DNA of 64,000 nt from Sambucus nigra (Eukaryota > Streptophyta > Magnoliopsida > Dipsacales > Adoxaceae), in assembly GCA_949130495.1 (NCBI GenBank), contig OX422220.1, positions 126,950,268 to 127,014,267 on the forward strand, given 5' to 3'. Within the stretch, counting starts at the first letter, position 1. Every line of letters starts with the position of its first letter. Under the pieces are notes generated by a model. That model ran no database searches. It saw only the letters and a program-made list of their open reading frames with translations, and was not told the origin of the DNA. Made by a program: the position numbers and the translations under genes. Below are positions 35,097 to 45,812 of the stretch, piece by piece.

Positions 35097-35870
35097 GGTA
35101 GCATGAGGAATGATGGGATCATCACCAGGGGTGCATCATCCCCACACTTTGGTCTAGGAGAAACTGCTGCAGGTGGCTTGTCATCTCTAATCTTAATGTT
35201 TATTGACTCCATAACCTTAGATATAGCCAAATTACAAACTCGGTAAGCCCTACTCGTTGATGAATATCGAAAAAATATCCCCTCGTCACTCCTGGAGTCA
35301 AACTTTCCTAAGGGATATCTATCTTGCAAGATGTATCATGTACTCCCAAAGGCACAATATTCATGCGGTGCTCACTGCCTCTGGACAAAAATGTCTAGGC
35401 ACGTTGCTCCCAAGAATCAAGTATCAAGCCATCTCTTGTATCATCTGGTTCTTCCTCTCAATAATATCATTTTGTTGAGGAGTATGAACGGCTGAAAACT
35501 CATGTTTTATGCCCACTTAATCGCAATATCTATTCACTTTTCCTTCTTCAAATTAAGTGTCGTTGTCACTACGCATCCGACTAATAATGAGATCGTGTTT
35601 ATTTTGTAGGACACGAAAATTGGTTGTAAGGAACTCAATCGCATTGGACTTTCTCGAAAGAATCCTATAATTAAGTACTTAGAAAATTCATTGACCATCA
35701 AAAAAATGTATCTCTTACACCTCAGCTCTTCAAGAGAGTAGGACCAATGAGATCCATGTGAATCAACTTCAAAACATGGGTGTTGGTTATGGTATTTAAC
35801 TTCCAATGGGGACTAGGAATTTGTTTACATTGTTGGAAATGTCCAAAAATCAAGAATGTCGATTTACCAA
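35097..35870 (-). pseudogene. U integrase (Ty1/copia), frameshifted
   Basis: On the minus strand the core begins near 35800 with KRYIFLMVNEFSKYLIIGFF, the region around the first catalytic Asp, which here reads Asn (MVNEFS for VDDFS). The second catalytic region is near 35570 in another frame (MRSDND), followed by EFSAVHTPQQNDIIERKN, which holds the third acidic residue. The C-terminal GKFDSRSDEGIFFRYSSTSRAYRV motif is at about 35310-35240, typical of plant copia integrase. Frameshifts and stops break it into at least three pieces. Confidence 0.88.
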
Positions 35871-36200
35871 GTTAAGGTAAGCCACGAACTAGGTCCACTT
35901 CCACTAATCTCTCAATATCTTTAAAGTTAATGTGACCTAATCGTTGATGCCAAAGGTCCATACTGGATATCGTGGAATTTTTGTACACAAAAGAGGACCT
36001 GGGAACGTTCCCATAACAATTATCTTCTGTCCTCACACCTAGTAGTAAAACTTTACCGAATTGATCATAAACATTGATTTCGGACTGGCCAAACTTTATC
36101 AAAAAGTTTGCGTCACACAGTTGGCTTATGCTAATCAAGTTTGCTTTCAACCCCTTCATGTGCAACAAATCATCTAGCTTAGGAAATTAGGGTATCTCAA
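35871..36200 (-). pseudogene. U GAG-pre-integrase segment with integrase zinc region
   Basis: 98-codon frame 36168-35872. It contains LKANLISISQLCD and the signature LWHQRLGHINFKDIERL, with the first His of the integrase HHCC zinc region and VRGLP at its end. This matches the SIRE-type pol between protease and integrase closely and is one of the better-kept stretches of U. Confidence 0.9.
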
Positions 36201-36465
36201 CACTTCCACGTCCTAAAATGATAGATCTAATCCATCTCTAAAGGTGATTTTACCTTCCTTACGATCCTCAAGGTGACTAAAAAATGCGACGTCACTTGTT
36301 ATGTGCTTAGAACACCCACTATCAAAATACCATTGGGAAGTATTTTGAGCCTTGAGAGCAACATAAACAACAAGCGCTTTCTCATCTCGCCTAGCTACCC
36401 AAGTTGTGGTAACTTCTTATTTTACCTTATCATTATTGAATCTAGTTGGAATTTTGGAAGCACTC
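36201..36465 (-). pseudogene. U aspartic protease remnant
   Basis: On the minus strand, WYFDSGCSKHIT lies at about 36333-36297. The D-S-G catalytic triplet is intact in the normal copia context, followed by FFSHLEDRKEGKITFRDG. Stops follow within 20 codons. Position between the gag zinc finger and GAG-pre-integrase is as expected. Confidence 0.85.
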
Positions 36466-38375
36466 TCAAATGGCAATGACATCTGTTGAAATTCTTCCAT
36501 TAAAATTATGGTAAGCTGCAACTAAAAATTCAACTTTCTCCCTTAAGACTAGTAAAGTTTCTAAAGTGGTGTGCGAGGGTATATGTACGATTGTTCTTCC
36601 TAATTTATAGTAAAAATATCTAAGGTAACCTCTCCTTTTGCAGAAGATGCAAACATAAAGAAGTTTGGGTCGACCTTGATTTTCTTTTTTAGGTGGAACA
36701 CTTCTAGGTGGGTTAATCTTCCTAGGTCGATTCAATTGAGGGCTTTAAGGGTCCATCACAAACTTGGGAATCTGCTCGGGTGCAACATGGAAAGTGGAGT
36801 CACTTTTTAACCTATTCCTAACCTCTCAATGTTTCCTATAGTGGCGTCAAGGAGAATCTTACCAACCTTCTTTGACGTGTCCTCGAAAGTGACCTTGACC
36901 TCCCGAGAATATTTGAGATCTTTCTCGAGTTAGGATATAAGTACTTCAAGTTTCTCACGAGTCTCAATGGATGCTTGTAGGTCTCTCGTAAGACTAGCCA
37001 CCTTGTTGGTCAATTCCCCGTACTCTCTCTCAACAACACAAAGTCTCTCTCCTAAAGCTTCTCTCATCGAGGACTCACTCTCTCTCACCTCTCTCAACTC
37101 TTACTCTAGCACAAAAATTCTCATCGCTAAACCTTTATTTTGTTTCTTCATTTTAAATAACTCAGTGTAAAGATCGACGTAGGCACGTTGAAGGTAACTC
37201 TCGCTCTCACTTAAATCATTATCTCCCTCACTCTCCTCGGAATGACTAGACTCACTATCGAGGTGTTCATGTTTAGTAGCTTCCTCATCGTCGTGAGGTG
37301 CACTAAATATACCAACATGATTAGCCATGAATGCAGTGAAGTTTCATCCATGTAGTGATTCTTCTCCGAAACTCACCGACTTGACCTCATTGTCACTAAG
37401 CGTGACGTTTAAGGTATATTTGGCTTTCCCTTGACGTTTCAACGTAGTCGGACACTCATGAGATTTTTTACCCTTTCCCTCACACTCATAACATTTATCC
37501 TCATCTTTCTTTGGGAAATCGTTCTTTTCTTTTCAAAATTTTTCTTGCCCATTTTAAAACTTTCTTTTCTTTGGAAGTATTCTTCTTCTTAACTTTGAGA
37601 AATTTCTTGAAATTTTTAACAAAAAGGGACAAATCATCTATATCATAATCAAACTCCAAATCGAATGACACTTCCTCTTTCTTTTTAGACACTTATTCTC
37701 TCTTCCTAGATGGGGCTTTTAGTCCTACCCCTTATCCTTAGGATTAAATATTTTAGGGAATATATCTATCTCTTATGTTTTAATATCTCCTACAAGATCT
37801 TCTCACCTAAGAGTGTCTAAGATCTCTAACGAATTAAGAACGATAACCTTAGGAATAAAACGAGCAGGAATCTATCTCATGATTTTCTAAACTACACATG
37901 TCTCAAGTATTTTCTCAACTAAATTGAATCTCGAGTTAACAATGTCATACATTCGTGCATAAAACTCATCGAAAGACTTATATTCTATCATTGTGATCGT
38001 TTCAAACTGTTTGCTGAGATTCTGCAGCTTAGAAGCTTTCATAGCATTGGTACCCTCCTGAGTGAGATGGAGTGTATCCCAAGCTTCTTTAGACGTGGTG
38101 TACATCGTAATACGACAAAAATCATCGGGGGTGACGATTCCTGATATGGTACTCAAAGCACGAGAATTAAAATTTCTCCCCTTAAATTAGGCATCTTTCC
38201 AGACTGGTTTAGGGACGACGACATTATCGGTTATGACAGTGGAAGGATTCCATCGTCTTTCACAGGCTACCCAAACACGTTCATCTATGGACTTTAAAGA
38301 AAACATCGTCCTAGCCTTTTAGTATGCATAATTTGTACCATCAAACATGGGCACTCGATTATACAAATTCTCCAT
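36466..38375 (-). pseudogene. gag: U gag (copia type, UBN2-like), broken
   Basis: Start ATG at 38373-38375, reading into PMFDGTNYAY, the conserved copia gag start; the next codon is a stop where Trp is usual. The gag domain continues at 38156-37887 with FCRITMYTTSKEAWDTL, TNAMKASKLQNLSKQFETI and ESFDEFYARM-like sequence, typical of SIRE-like gag. Lys-rich and Glu/Ser-rich segments follow (37692-37501 and 37328-37101). A degenerate zinc knuckle near 36650 (CIFCKRRGYLRYFY) keeps the first two Cys but has Tyr in place of His and the last Cys. Several stops and frameshifts are present. Confidence 0.88.
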
Positions 38376-38470
38376 TAAAATCAAATTTTTTAAGGATCAA
38401 CAGTTTAAAACAATCGATATCAAGAGAAAATATTTTTGCGAAAAAAACCACACAAAAAATATTTGCAACA

Positions 38471-38483
38471 AGCTCTTATCCCA
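38471..38483 (-). other. Primer binding site of U (degenerate initiator tRNA-Met type)
   Basis: TGGGATAAGAGCT on the minus strand, three bases inside the 5' LTR. It matches the canonical TGGTATCAGAGCT at most positions. Confidence 0.65.
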
Positions 38484-38486
38484 ATT

Positions 38487-39476
38487 TGAGAGTGTGCTTG
38501 CGATCCTAATGGGTAATTTCTATAATTAAGTGTCCATCACACGCAAGTTCAAATTTTATCTTATTACATTAAGTAAGCCACTAAGTGATAAAATAGATTA
38601 AAAAAAAAGCATGCAAGGTGACAAGGAAATATGAGAAAAAAACCTATTGCATGCAAAAAGTTTTTTAATCCGCACTATAGAGTTTTACTAGACACAACTT
38701 AGAAAACTTCTATAGAATAAAAATCTCTTCTGAGTCATCCACAGGTGGTGGTCCACCCTTGTTACCCACCGATCAGACTTTGTCTTCTTTCATCAGTGAT
38801 TCCCTTGAGAATCACAAGGTCAGTAGTGAAGAGAATCTCTCCACGAGAGTAACTTAGATATAGAATAATCTAGTGTTTAAATGGATTCACATATATAGTT
38901 AGGAGTGAAGATTTGTGAATCAAAAGGTGTTTTTGACCTACATAAAGTGGGAACTTTTACAGTAGGTTTTCAGAAGTTGTTTTCACGAAATTCTCTTTAA
39001 AATTATGTACGAAATAAGTCTTTATAATTCAGCACAAAATTCGTGGTGACAACTTTCGTTCGAATGAAAAACTAAGCTCGGTCGAATGAAAAAACATCTC
39101 ATTAGAACGATAGCAAAGTTGTTAGAAGGAGATAGTACCCCTCGTTTGATGTTCGATCGAAGTAAACTTCAAATTTCAGTTCTAACAACAGTGCATATTC
39201 CTTTGAACGAAATTTCTATCTCATTTGAATGAGATGCGCATTTTTCAAACAAATTTAAACTCCAAAAAATGCCTCAATTTTAAATAAAATGGCTCCCAAA
39301 TGTAGACGTAAATAAACTCAAAATCCTAAATTATTTTTGTACCGGTGTATAGTGGAGATCATCTTGAATTTGGAGATAATCTAAATTCGTTTCTTCATAA
39401 CGGATCGAATCAAATAGTAACGGGATATGCAAAAAACCTATGCTACCCTAAGTTGTGAGCAAATTATGATCTTATA
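38487..39476 (-). repeat. 5' LTR of U
   Basis: 990 bases, homologous to 30739-31740 over its whole length with many substitutions and indels. On the minus strand its first bases read TATAAG where the partner has TGTAAG, so the TG end is mutated. Confidence 0.88.
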
Positions 39477-40938
39477 ACCTCATGATCAATTGAACCCCTA
39501 CAAATCTGATGAGGTCAAAACACCTAATAGTTCAAACATCCAAGATAATAACCTCAAAATAATAATATATTTTCTCTTCTTCAAGTGTGAACGGCCTAAA
39601 GGCCAAAATAACCTCGTATTATGCCTCAAATTCCAACCCAAACAACATTTAGGCCATTCTTTGGCCAAACTAGGAGGTCGATCGATTGGCTAAAGGGGAA
39701 GATCGATCGACTGTACTAGTTATGTCCCTTCTTCTTCCTTATGGGATTTAACCCCAAAACACTCCATTAAAGCAACTCTAAGCTCCAAAATAAGATCCAA
39801 GCCTAAACTCCTTTATATATAATTGTCCCAAAAATAATCCAAAGCTATTTTTAACAATTATATAAATCATTAACATGATTTAAATGGTAGATTTCGTATT
39901 AAACAAAAAAAACTCTGGTTTTACGAAATCTCTTCAAATTGATCCAGATTGAATGGGATTGTTCAATTATCAAGGGGATTTTGATGGATTAATAATATAT
40001 AGCAAGGTTGTAATGATTTTATAAATAATCTATGTCGATATCATGATGAAATCAATCAATTTTGGAATATGCCATTAACATGGTTATTTGCACAATTGAG
40101 TTAATTACAAATAAACTAATTCAATCCTCAAATCAGATTTAAATTAGGATAGGTTTTGATTTCAATGAATAGGAATATTATAATACAAAAATAATTAAAA
40201 TCGAAATCTAAATAAATTTTCCTCATGGATTGATTGTTGAGTCAATTCGAAAAATCTCCAAATTCGCTTCTCCTCTCGATAACTAATCCTTCATTAGCCT
40301 TTGAGGGTTCTCTAATTGATAAATGAGTGTATTAGGTTTGTCTTTTAATTACATACATTATATTCCCACAAAATTAACATTGGGCCTCATACAAGCCTCA
40401 ACCCAAAGTGTCCATATAATACCTCAAATGGCCTAAAACTCTACTTAAGCCATATACTAACCCAGTAGGTCTAAAACCCCAATTTTAAGTCAAAATGGAC
40501 ATTTTAAACGTCTCAATTCACTACGACATATGACGAATTTCATTAAATTCATTATCTCATTGACTTAAGTCATAAGTTGGTCTAATTCGAATTACATAAA
40601 ATCTTATTATTGATTACTTTCATGTGACTCGATATTATAAGAAACTACTTTACAATTGATGAAACCCGACACCGAGGGGATAATCCAAACAAGGAAACTA
40701 TTGATACCAAGTCCCTCAATATTCCATAGTCACCCATAATACTAAGTTAGTTCCAATATTTAGTCGATGCATTACCATATATTATAGTTTTACTCCACAT
40801 AACATAAATACGATTATATATAAGACTGACATGCCAACATTAAACAAATATAATGAGTGACATACCACATGTCACATGCACATATAATAAAATTAAAAAC
40901 TAATTAATTACTACAAAAATAGGGGGTATTACATGAAA

Positions 40939-41400
40939 TACGCTTTTTGTTTGTCAACATAAGTTACTTTTATCGAAGGATTGAGTAGGAAACCATTGAT
41001 ATAGATGTTCCCATTCATGTTGAATTTCAATTATCGGTTTACTACTGTCTTGTCCATTGAGAAAGTCAAAAGCTCTAAAAAAGGTGATAAAATTATCCTA
41101 GTAGAATAACTTTAGATTTTGATGCAATGAAATTGTGAATCCTCTGATATCATAGATTCGTGGTCTACCTAGAAATAAGTTAAAACATGCAGGAATCTTA
41201 ATGACTTAAAACTCGATGATGATTTAATCCGTCTAATTCACAACTCTAGTTTGATTTATTACATGACTTATATTCTTATATTATCATAAGCTCTGATGGA
41301 TTGATTAGTTTGTGTGGGGTCTTTATTTTTTATCATTGGCAAACATTCAGGACTGATCCATTACTAGAGAGGACCTTCGAGATCCTATGTCCTTTGAGGT
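40939..41400 (-). pseudogene. Fossil F protease (Tat-like)
   Basis: Minus strand, from about 41400: GPLSSNGSVLNV matches the family active site (LVDNGSALNV), with Asp changed to Ser. Then IRAYDNIR..VM..IKLEL.I and FKSLRFLHVLTYF, then a GRPWIH-like stretch reading VDHESM near 41165, then SQFHCIKI. Four consecutive family motifs in the right order make the call, although stops break it. The adjoining RT is found at 28110 because solo LTR T1 is inserted between. Confidence 0.72.
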
Positions 41401-42180
41401 TTGATAGTGGTATTCGTTTTGATATTATGATAGGGTACAATCCTAGGTAATTCAGCACAAGAAAAATAAATGTTCTTTCCAATGTCTATAATTCTTGTCG
41501 CTCCCGTAAGGTCTTATGCAGATAATAAAATGTGCACTTGTCTTTGGAAAAATTTCTTTATAATGAAGTTCCTATAAGGAAGGGATGACATGATAACTCC
41601 CCGCATGGATATGTTTGATTTAGTCTTCTTCAGTTGTTTTGATAAGAAATTACCATGATTATTATTTTTTTATCTTTAATTTCTCCCCTGACGGTATTAG
41701 ATTAGGTGATTTTTTTTGTAAAACCTTGCAAGTAGGGTGAGATGGTTCATGTCTATAAACTATCAATCATATAATAGGAACTCTACTAGGATTTTGTCAA
41801 ATTTAAGAATATAGATTGAGTTAGTCTCTTCATTTGGTTAAGAGATAAACAAATCATCAATGTGCAATATTAACTCTTTTTAGAGATAGGTTCCATTATT
41901 TAATTGTTGTCGATGGAATTACTAATCTAGGAGTCTTGATTTTTTTCCTCCATAAATTTTCTTCCCATTCGGTAAGGATAATGGCATTTTTTTGGGTATT
42001 ATATGTAGTTGGTTGCTTGTTTCTCTTAGTAGTTTATAATTTTGCAATGTTCATAGAGATTCTTATGTAGATGGGCAATATCAATCGTGACTAAATGAGG
42101 GTTCCTTTCGATGATATGGGGCATTAATTCCTAGCATTTGAACCATTTGGTTCATGTGTGATCAGAACCACATGTGATAG
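41401..42180 (-). other. Degenerate F sequence between gag and protease
   Basis: By position the linker of F. Only short frames remain and I recognise no motif until the protease. Confidence 0.4.
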
Positions 42181-42975
42181 GTTTTAATTAACCAAAATTT
42201 ACAGACTATGATGATCTTTTTGCCTAGGGTTGAGAGGCATGATGAGTATACATGGATCCCCCAAAATGTTATTAGTGGTAAGAGCCTTAATTCCAGATCA
42301 ATGAGTGGGTGAATGATAATTTATGACATTGGTCTTGTGTTTCGAGGGTGTTGTAATCTTTATAATCATGTTTCAATACCCATCATCTTTCAAGGTTATG
42401 ACCTACGCTCGGATGATATTTGTAAAATAGCTCAGCATAAAAAATTTCAGGTGTAAGATTAGGCACAGGCTTTGGGTATTTAGGATATAAAAGACCATTT
42501 CTATAAAACTCTTGATATGAATGCATAGGTATATGCGTGGGGATAAAACAATCATCATAACTTCTTAGGTCTCCATGGTGTGGATGCATCGTTTAGATCA
42601 CATCAACTATTTTGGTATTTACATTGTTAGTATTTATTTCCATGAAGTGGTTAATTACTTTTTAATACTCTATCTCAGATTTAAGTGGATGATTCATCAA
42701 TTCTTCCTTAAGATATGCCCCTACATCCTTGAGGGGTTCAAAGTGGCATAGGTATTGAGCTTTAAATTGGTTGCGGTGGGGTTAAACTAGATGTTTTTAG
42801 TACTATGGCGACATGTTTATCCTTTGAGTGTCGCTTCACCATTATGGATGTTTCTCCATCCAACGAGAAATGAAGGTACCTGAGTTTTCTCTCACCTATT
42901 GCTTTGACATTTCTAGGTTGAGTGATTTCCAACTCATCTTTTTATTTATATTGCTTCATGGACTCTTTGGAGATG
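42181..42975 (-). pseudogene. Fossil F gag, zinc-knuckle end
   Basis: A 68-codon frame (42589-42383) reads GLLYPKYPKPVPNLTPEIFY then YKYHPSVGHNLER.WVLKH. This corresponds to the Tat gag zinc knuckle (C-x-YH-x-GH-x-ER/EC-W-LKH) with the first and last Cys lost. LSFT, as in the usual continuation, follows further down. Upstream to 42975 there is no recognisable domain; the sequence is cut by the LTR of element T with AGATG immediately before it. Confidence 0.6.
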
Positions 42976-45477
42976 TGTGACATGCCATAAAATCTATAGT
43001 TAGATTGATCAGGTCTAAAAATAAATAATACGAGAGTCTAAACAACTTTGTATTATTCTAAGAATTTAATAAAATAACTGACATGCATAACTAAATAAGT
43101 GAATACAACCACAAGAATAGCCCAATGAAACCTATGATACCAGAATAACCATCAGTAAAATAATCTATCTTTGGAAATATAAATTATCTTAGAAAGTAAA
43201 TCAACCATACCTAATGCCATAACTACTACAATATCTTACTCTGCTTAAAAGTAAATAATAATACAAGAGTAAGCATGTAGGCTCGATAACTACATCCTAT
43301 ATGAAGCAGAATCAAAGGAAGTTCAAGATAGAATTATGGGTGAGGTTGCACTGGCTTCCTAGGTCTTTCAAAAAGAGAATTCAACAACAACATTAACAAA
43401 AATTTCAGGAAGAGTAAGAATATAACTGAGTTTGGGATACTATATAACTACGCATTTACCTCTCACATTTTAGTTGTTTATAAGTTAATCCTGCCCAAAC
43501 AACCCTAGATATAATATGCATTTAATTCTAATTCCATGTAAACCCAATGATTAAATATTATTCTTCTCAGTTGAATACAAAGAAAGGTTCCATAATAATG
43601 TGAATCTATACATCTCAAGTATATGAACAGATAAGGAAGACAGTCTTCAGGTCTAACATTGACATAAGTAATGCCTTAGTCAAGTATAGAATAAACGGTC
43701 TATGCTCGATCCCGCGCATAACAAAGGCCTGTCCATATCACGTTTGAGGATCATTCACGCATACTAAGCATAGTTATAGGTCATCCCATACCAACAACCT
43801 CAAAGAATCAATAAATGATAATCATTATGCCTTCACACCAATCATATGTCCCCATATCCCAGGTTATATGAGAGGATCCCCACATTAATACCCTTGGTAT
43901 TCAATCCGTACTTTTAGGAGGTGGAGTCCGGGGCAAAAATGACCAAGGTAAAGCCTGTTTATAACACTAGGGTTCTTACGTGGTCAATGTCGTATGCACC
44001 CCACAAGGATATCTACCTAGGAAGTTTCCCATCAGCGCTCTCACGTGGTATATTGATCATGAGTAAACAAAAATGGCAATCCTAAACACATAAAGATTAT
44101 TAAGCCTTAAATCCATAATTTTTCAATTAATTAAGAATTAATCGCTAAAACAATACAAAATCATTCAAATGAAGTCCCTAATTCTTTATAATGATTTACC
44201 ACATCTCGTTGGAACAACCTCCGTAAGTCATTCAGATAAAGTCCATAATGTCATTTAAACGACGTTAAATCTCATTCTAATAAGAACCTTATTCGCGTTT
44301 GAACAATACGAACACATGCCATCACTTTTTTAACCTCAAAAGCTATCTTAGAAGCCTCTAATCAACACCAATACCATTTTCCTTTAGCTATAAGTGGTCT
44401 ACTATCAATCTTAACATGTATATACTAGCTTTATATGATTCTAACATAAATTTATAAGGTTTATTTCAAAATCACCTCAAGAACCCTAGTTTTATAAATT
44501 TAGCCATCTAATCTTGAACTTATACGAATTCATAAAATTAATAAGGGAATTTTATATTGTTAAGGTCATGATTATAAAAATTATATATCACTTCTAATTC
44601 ATATACACTTATTTCTACTCAAATCAGTGTATATGATTAAAATATTAGCCTAAATTATCTCATTAAGTTAGTTATGAATTTGGATGATCAATTGCTAAAA
44701 TCAGATTATAACCTCGTTAGATTTATATTCAAATGAAGAGATATACTAAAACACAAAAATAATTTGATTCCTACACAAGGTAAACTTTCGTTTGTCCAAA
44801 TTAGGATGAATTCCAAGCTCTAATCCTCCAATTCCTCTTCTCTCTAAAATGAATCTTATTTCTAAGCCTTAGGATTACTCTCAAAAGTTGTTAATATGGA
44901 ATTGGATTAACCTAATGACCTCATAAGTGTATTAATCCCGAAATTAGGTTTAGGCCCCATATGGGCTCAACCTAGTGAGCCCAAATACACAATCAAATGA
45001 CCCAAAACACTACCCCAACCATATACCAAACCACTAGACTTAAAACATATCATTTTAAGTCATAAATGGTTATTCTAAATATCTCAAAAGTCAATCCAAA
45101 ATATGCTACCAAATAAACTATTCTTTTTATCCAATATGAGTCCAAATATCAATTATTTAATTATTTATTATGTAAGCATGACACAACATTATAAGAAACT
45201 ACTTCGTGATCGGTGGAACCTAATACCGAGGGAATAATCCAAATAAGGAAACCCCCGACTCCAAGTCCCTGACCATTCCATAGTCCCCCATAATGCACAC
45301 TCACTTCCAAATATTTAAATAGTGAATTACCATGTATTAGTTTCATTTTCACAATTAAATTATAAAGCACATATAAAAGATATTAGTGACATCACAAGTC
45401 ACAATAAGAACAAGCACATAAGGTAATTTCACAATTTAATTAAATAAAGTAATGCACAGAAATTATGCGATATCACA
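42976..45477 (-). repeat. 3' LTR of chromovirus-like element T
   Basis: Begins TGTGACATGCC and ends TATCACA on the plus strand. Immediately to its right (45478-45500) the minus strand has an AAAGGGGAAGAA purine tract and an AGGACAAAACTCC stretch, the conserved chromovirus pol end next to a 3' LTR. It shares blocks with T1 but is shorter (2.5 kb). AGATG (42971-42975) would be the target duplication; the other end of T lies outside the window. Confidence 0.8.
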
Positions 45478-45812
45478 TTCTTCCCCTTTAAATAAGGAGT
45501 TTTGTCCTTGAGATTAAAATTATCTACTGGACTCAAAGAGATTTGAATACCTCACGTATATGTCCTTTTCTCTCTCCCACATGGACTCATCCTTGCTATA
45601 GTGTCCCCACTTGAGTCTAAATAATGGTATGACCTTTGATTGCAGAGTCTGCTCTCTCCGATCAAGTATACATTGTGATCGATCCTCATAGCTCGCACCA
45701 GTTGTAATTTTATACCATCAAGGTCGATATAATGATAGGCGTTCTCGTACCTTAGAAACTTCCTCAACATCGACATATTGAAAATGTCTTGTACTTATTG
45801 AAGAGGTCCGAG
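45478..45812 (-). pseudogene. T pol C-terminus with chromodomain-like remnant
   Basis: The minus-strand frame 45776-45552 starts MSMLRKFLRYENAYHYIDLD, matching the HVSxLRKY.PDPSHVIDY motif after integrase in Tekay/Del chromoviruses. Further on it reads SRLCNQRSYHYL and then a MWERE-type stretch, matching the end of the chromodomain (LRN/SK.IPLVKV.W..H). Chromodomains bind methylated histone tails and guide integration. The region is frameshifted, and it is cut at 45813 by the LTR of V. Confidence 0.65.

Larger units (their letters stand above)
30739..39476 (-). mobile_element. Element U: Ty1/copia retrotransposon, SIRE-like, decayed
   Basis: LTRs at 30739-31740 and 38487-39476 flank a minus-strand gag-protease-integrase-RT-RNase H order, which defines Ty1/copia. 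Flanking 5-base sequences are ATCTC (30734-30738) and ACCTC (39477-39481), a target duplication with one change. The LTRs differ at many positions, clearly more than those of X or W. Total length of 8.7 kb, 1-kb LTRs and the gag signature suggest the SIRE/Maximus group. All frames are broken. Confidence 0.9.
28998..40933 (-). repeat. T1: chromovirus-type solo LTR, split by copia element U
   Basis: On the plus strand it begins TGTGACACC and ends GGGGTATTACA, with the 5-base duplication TGAAA at 28993-28997 and 40934-40938. No internal region, primer site or purine tract adjoins either end, so it is a solo LTR left after LTR-LTR recombination. Removing U leaves about 3.2 kb. It matches the LTR at 42976-45477 in several blocks (for example GATAATCATTATGCCTTCAC near 30026 and 43828, and TTATAAGAAACTACTT near 40636 and 45190). 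Orientation is taken from that relative. Stretches 28998-30738 and 39477-40933 hold only LTR sequence. Confidence 0.85.
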
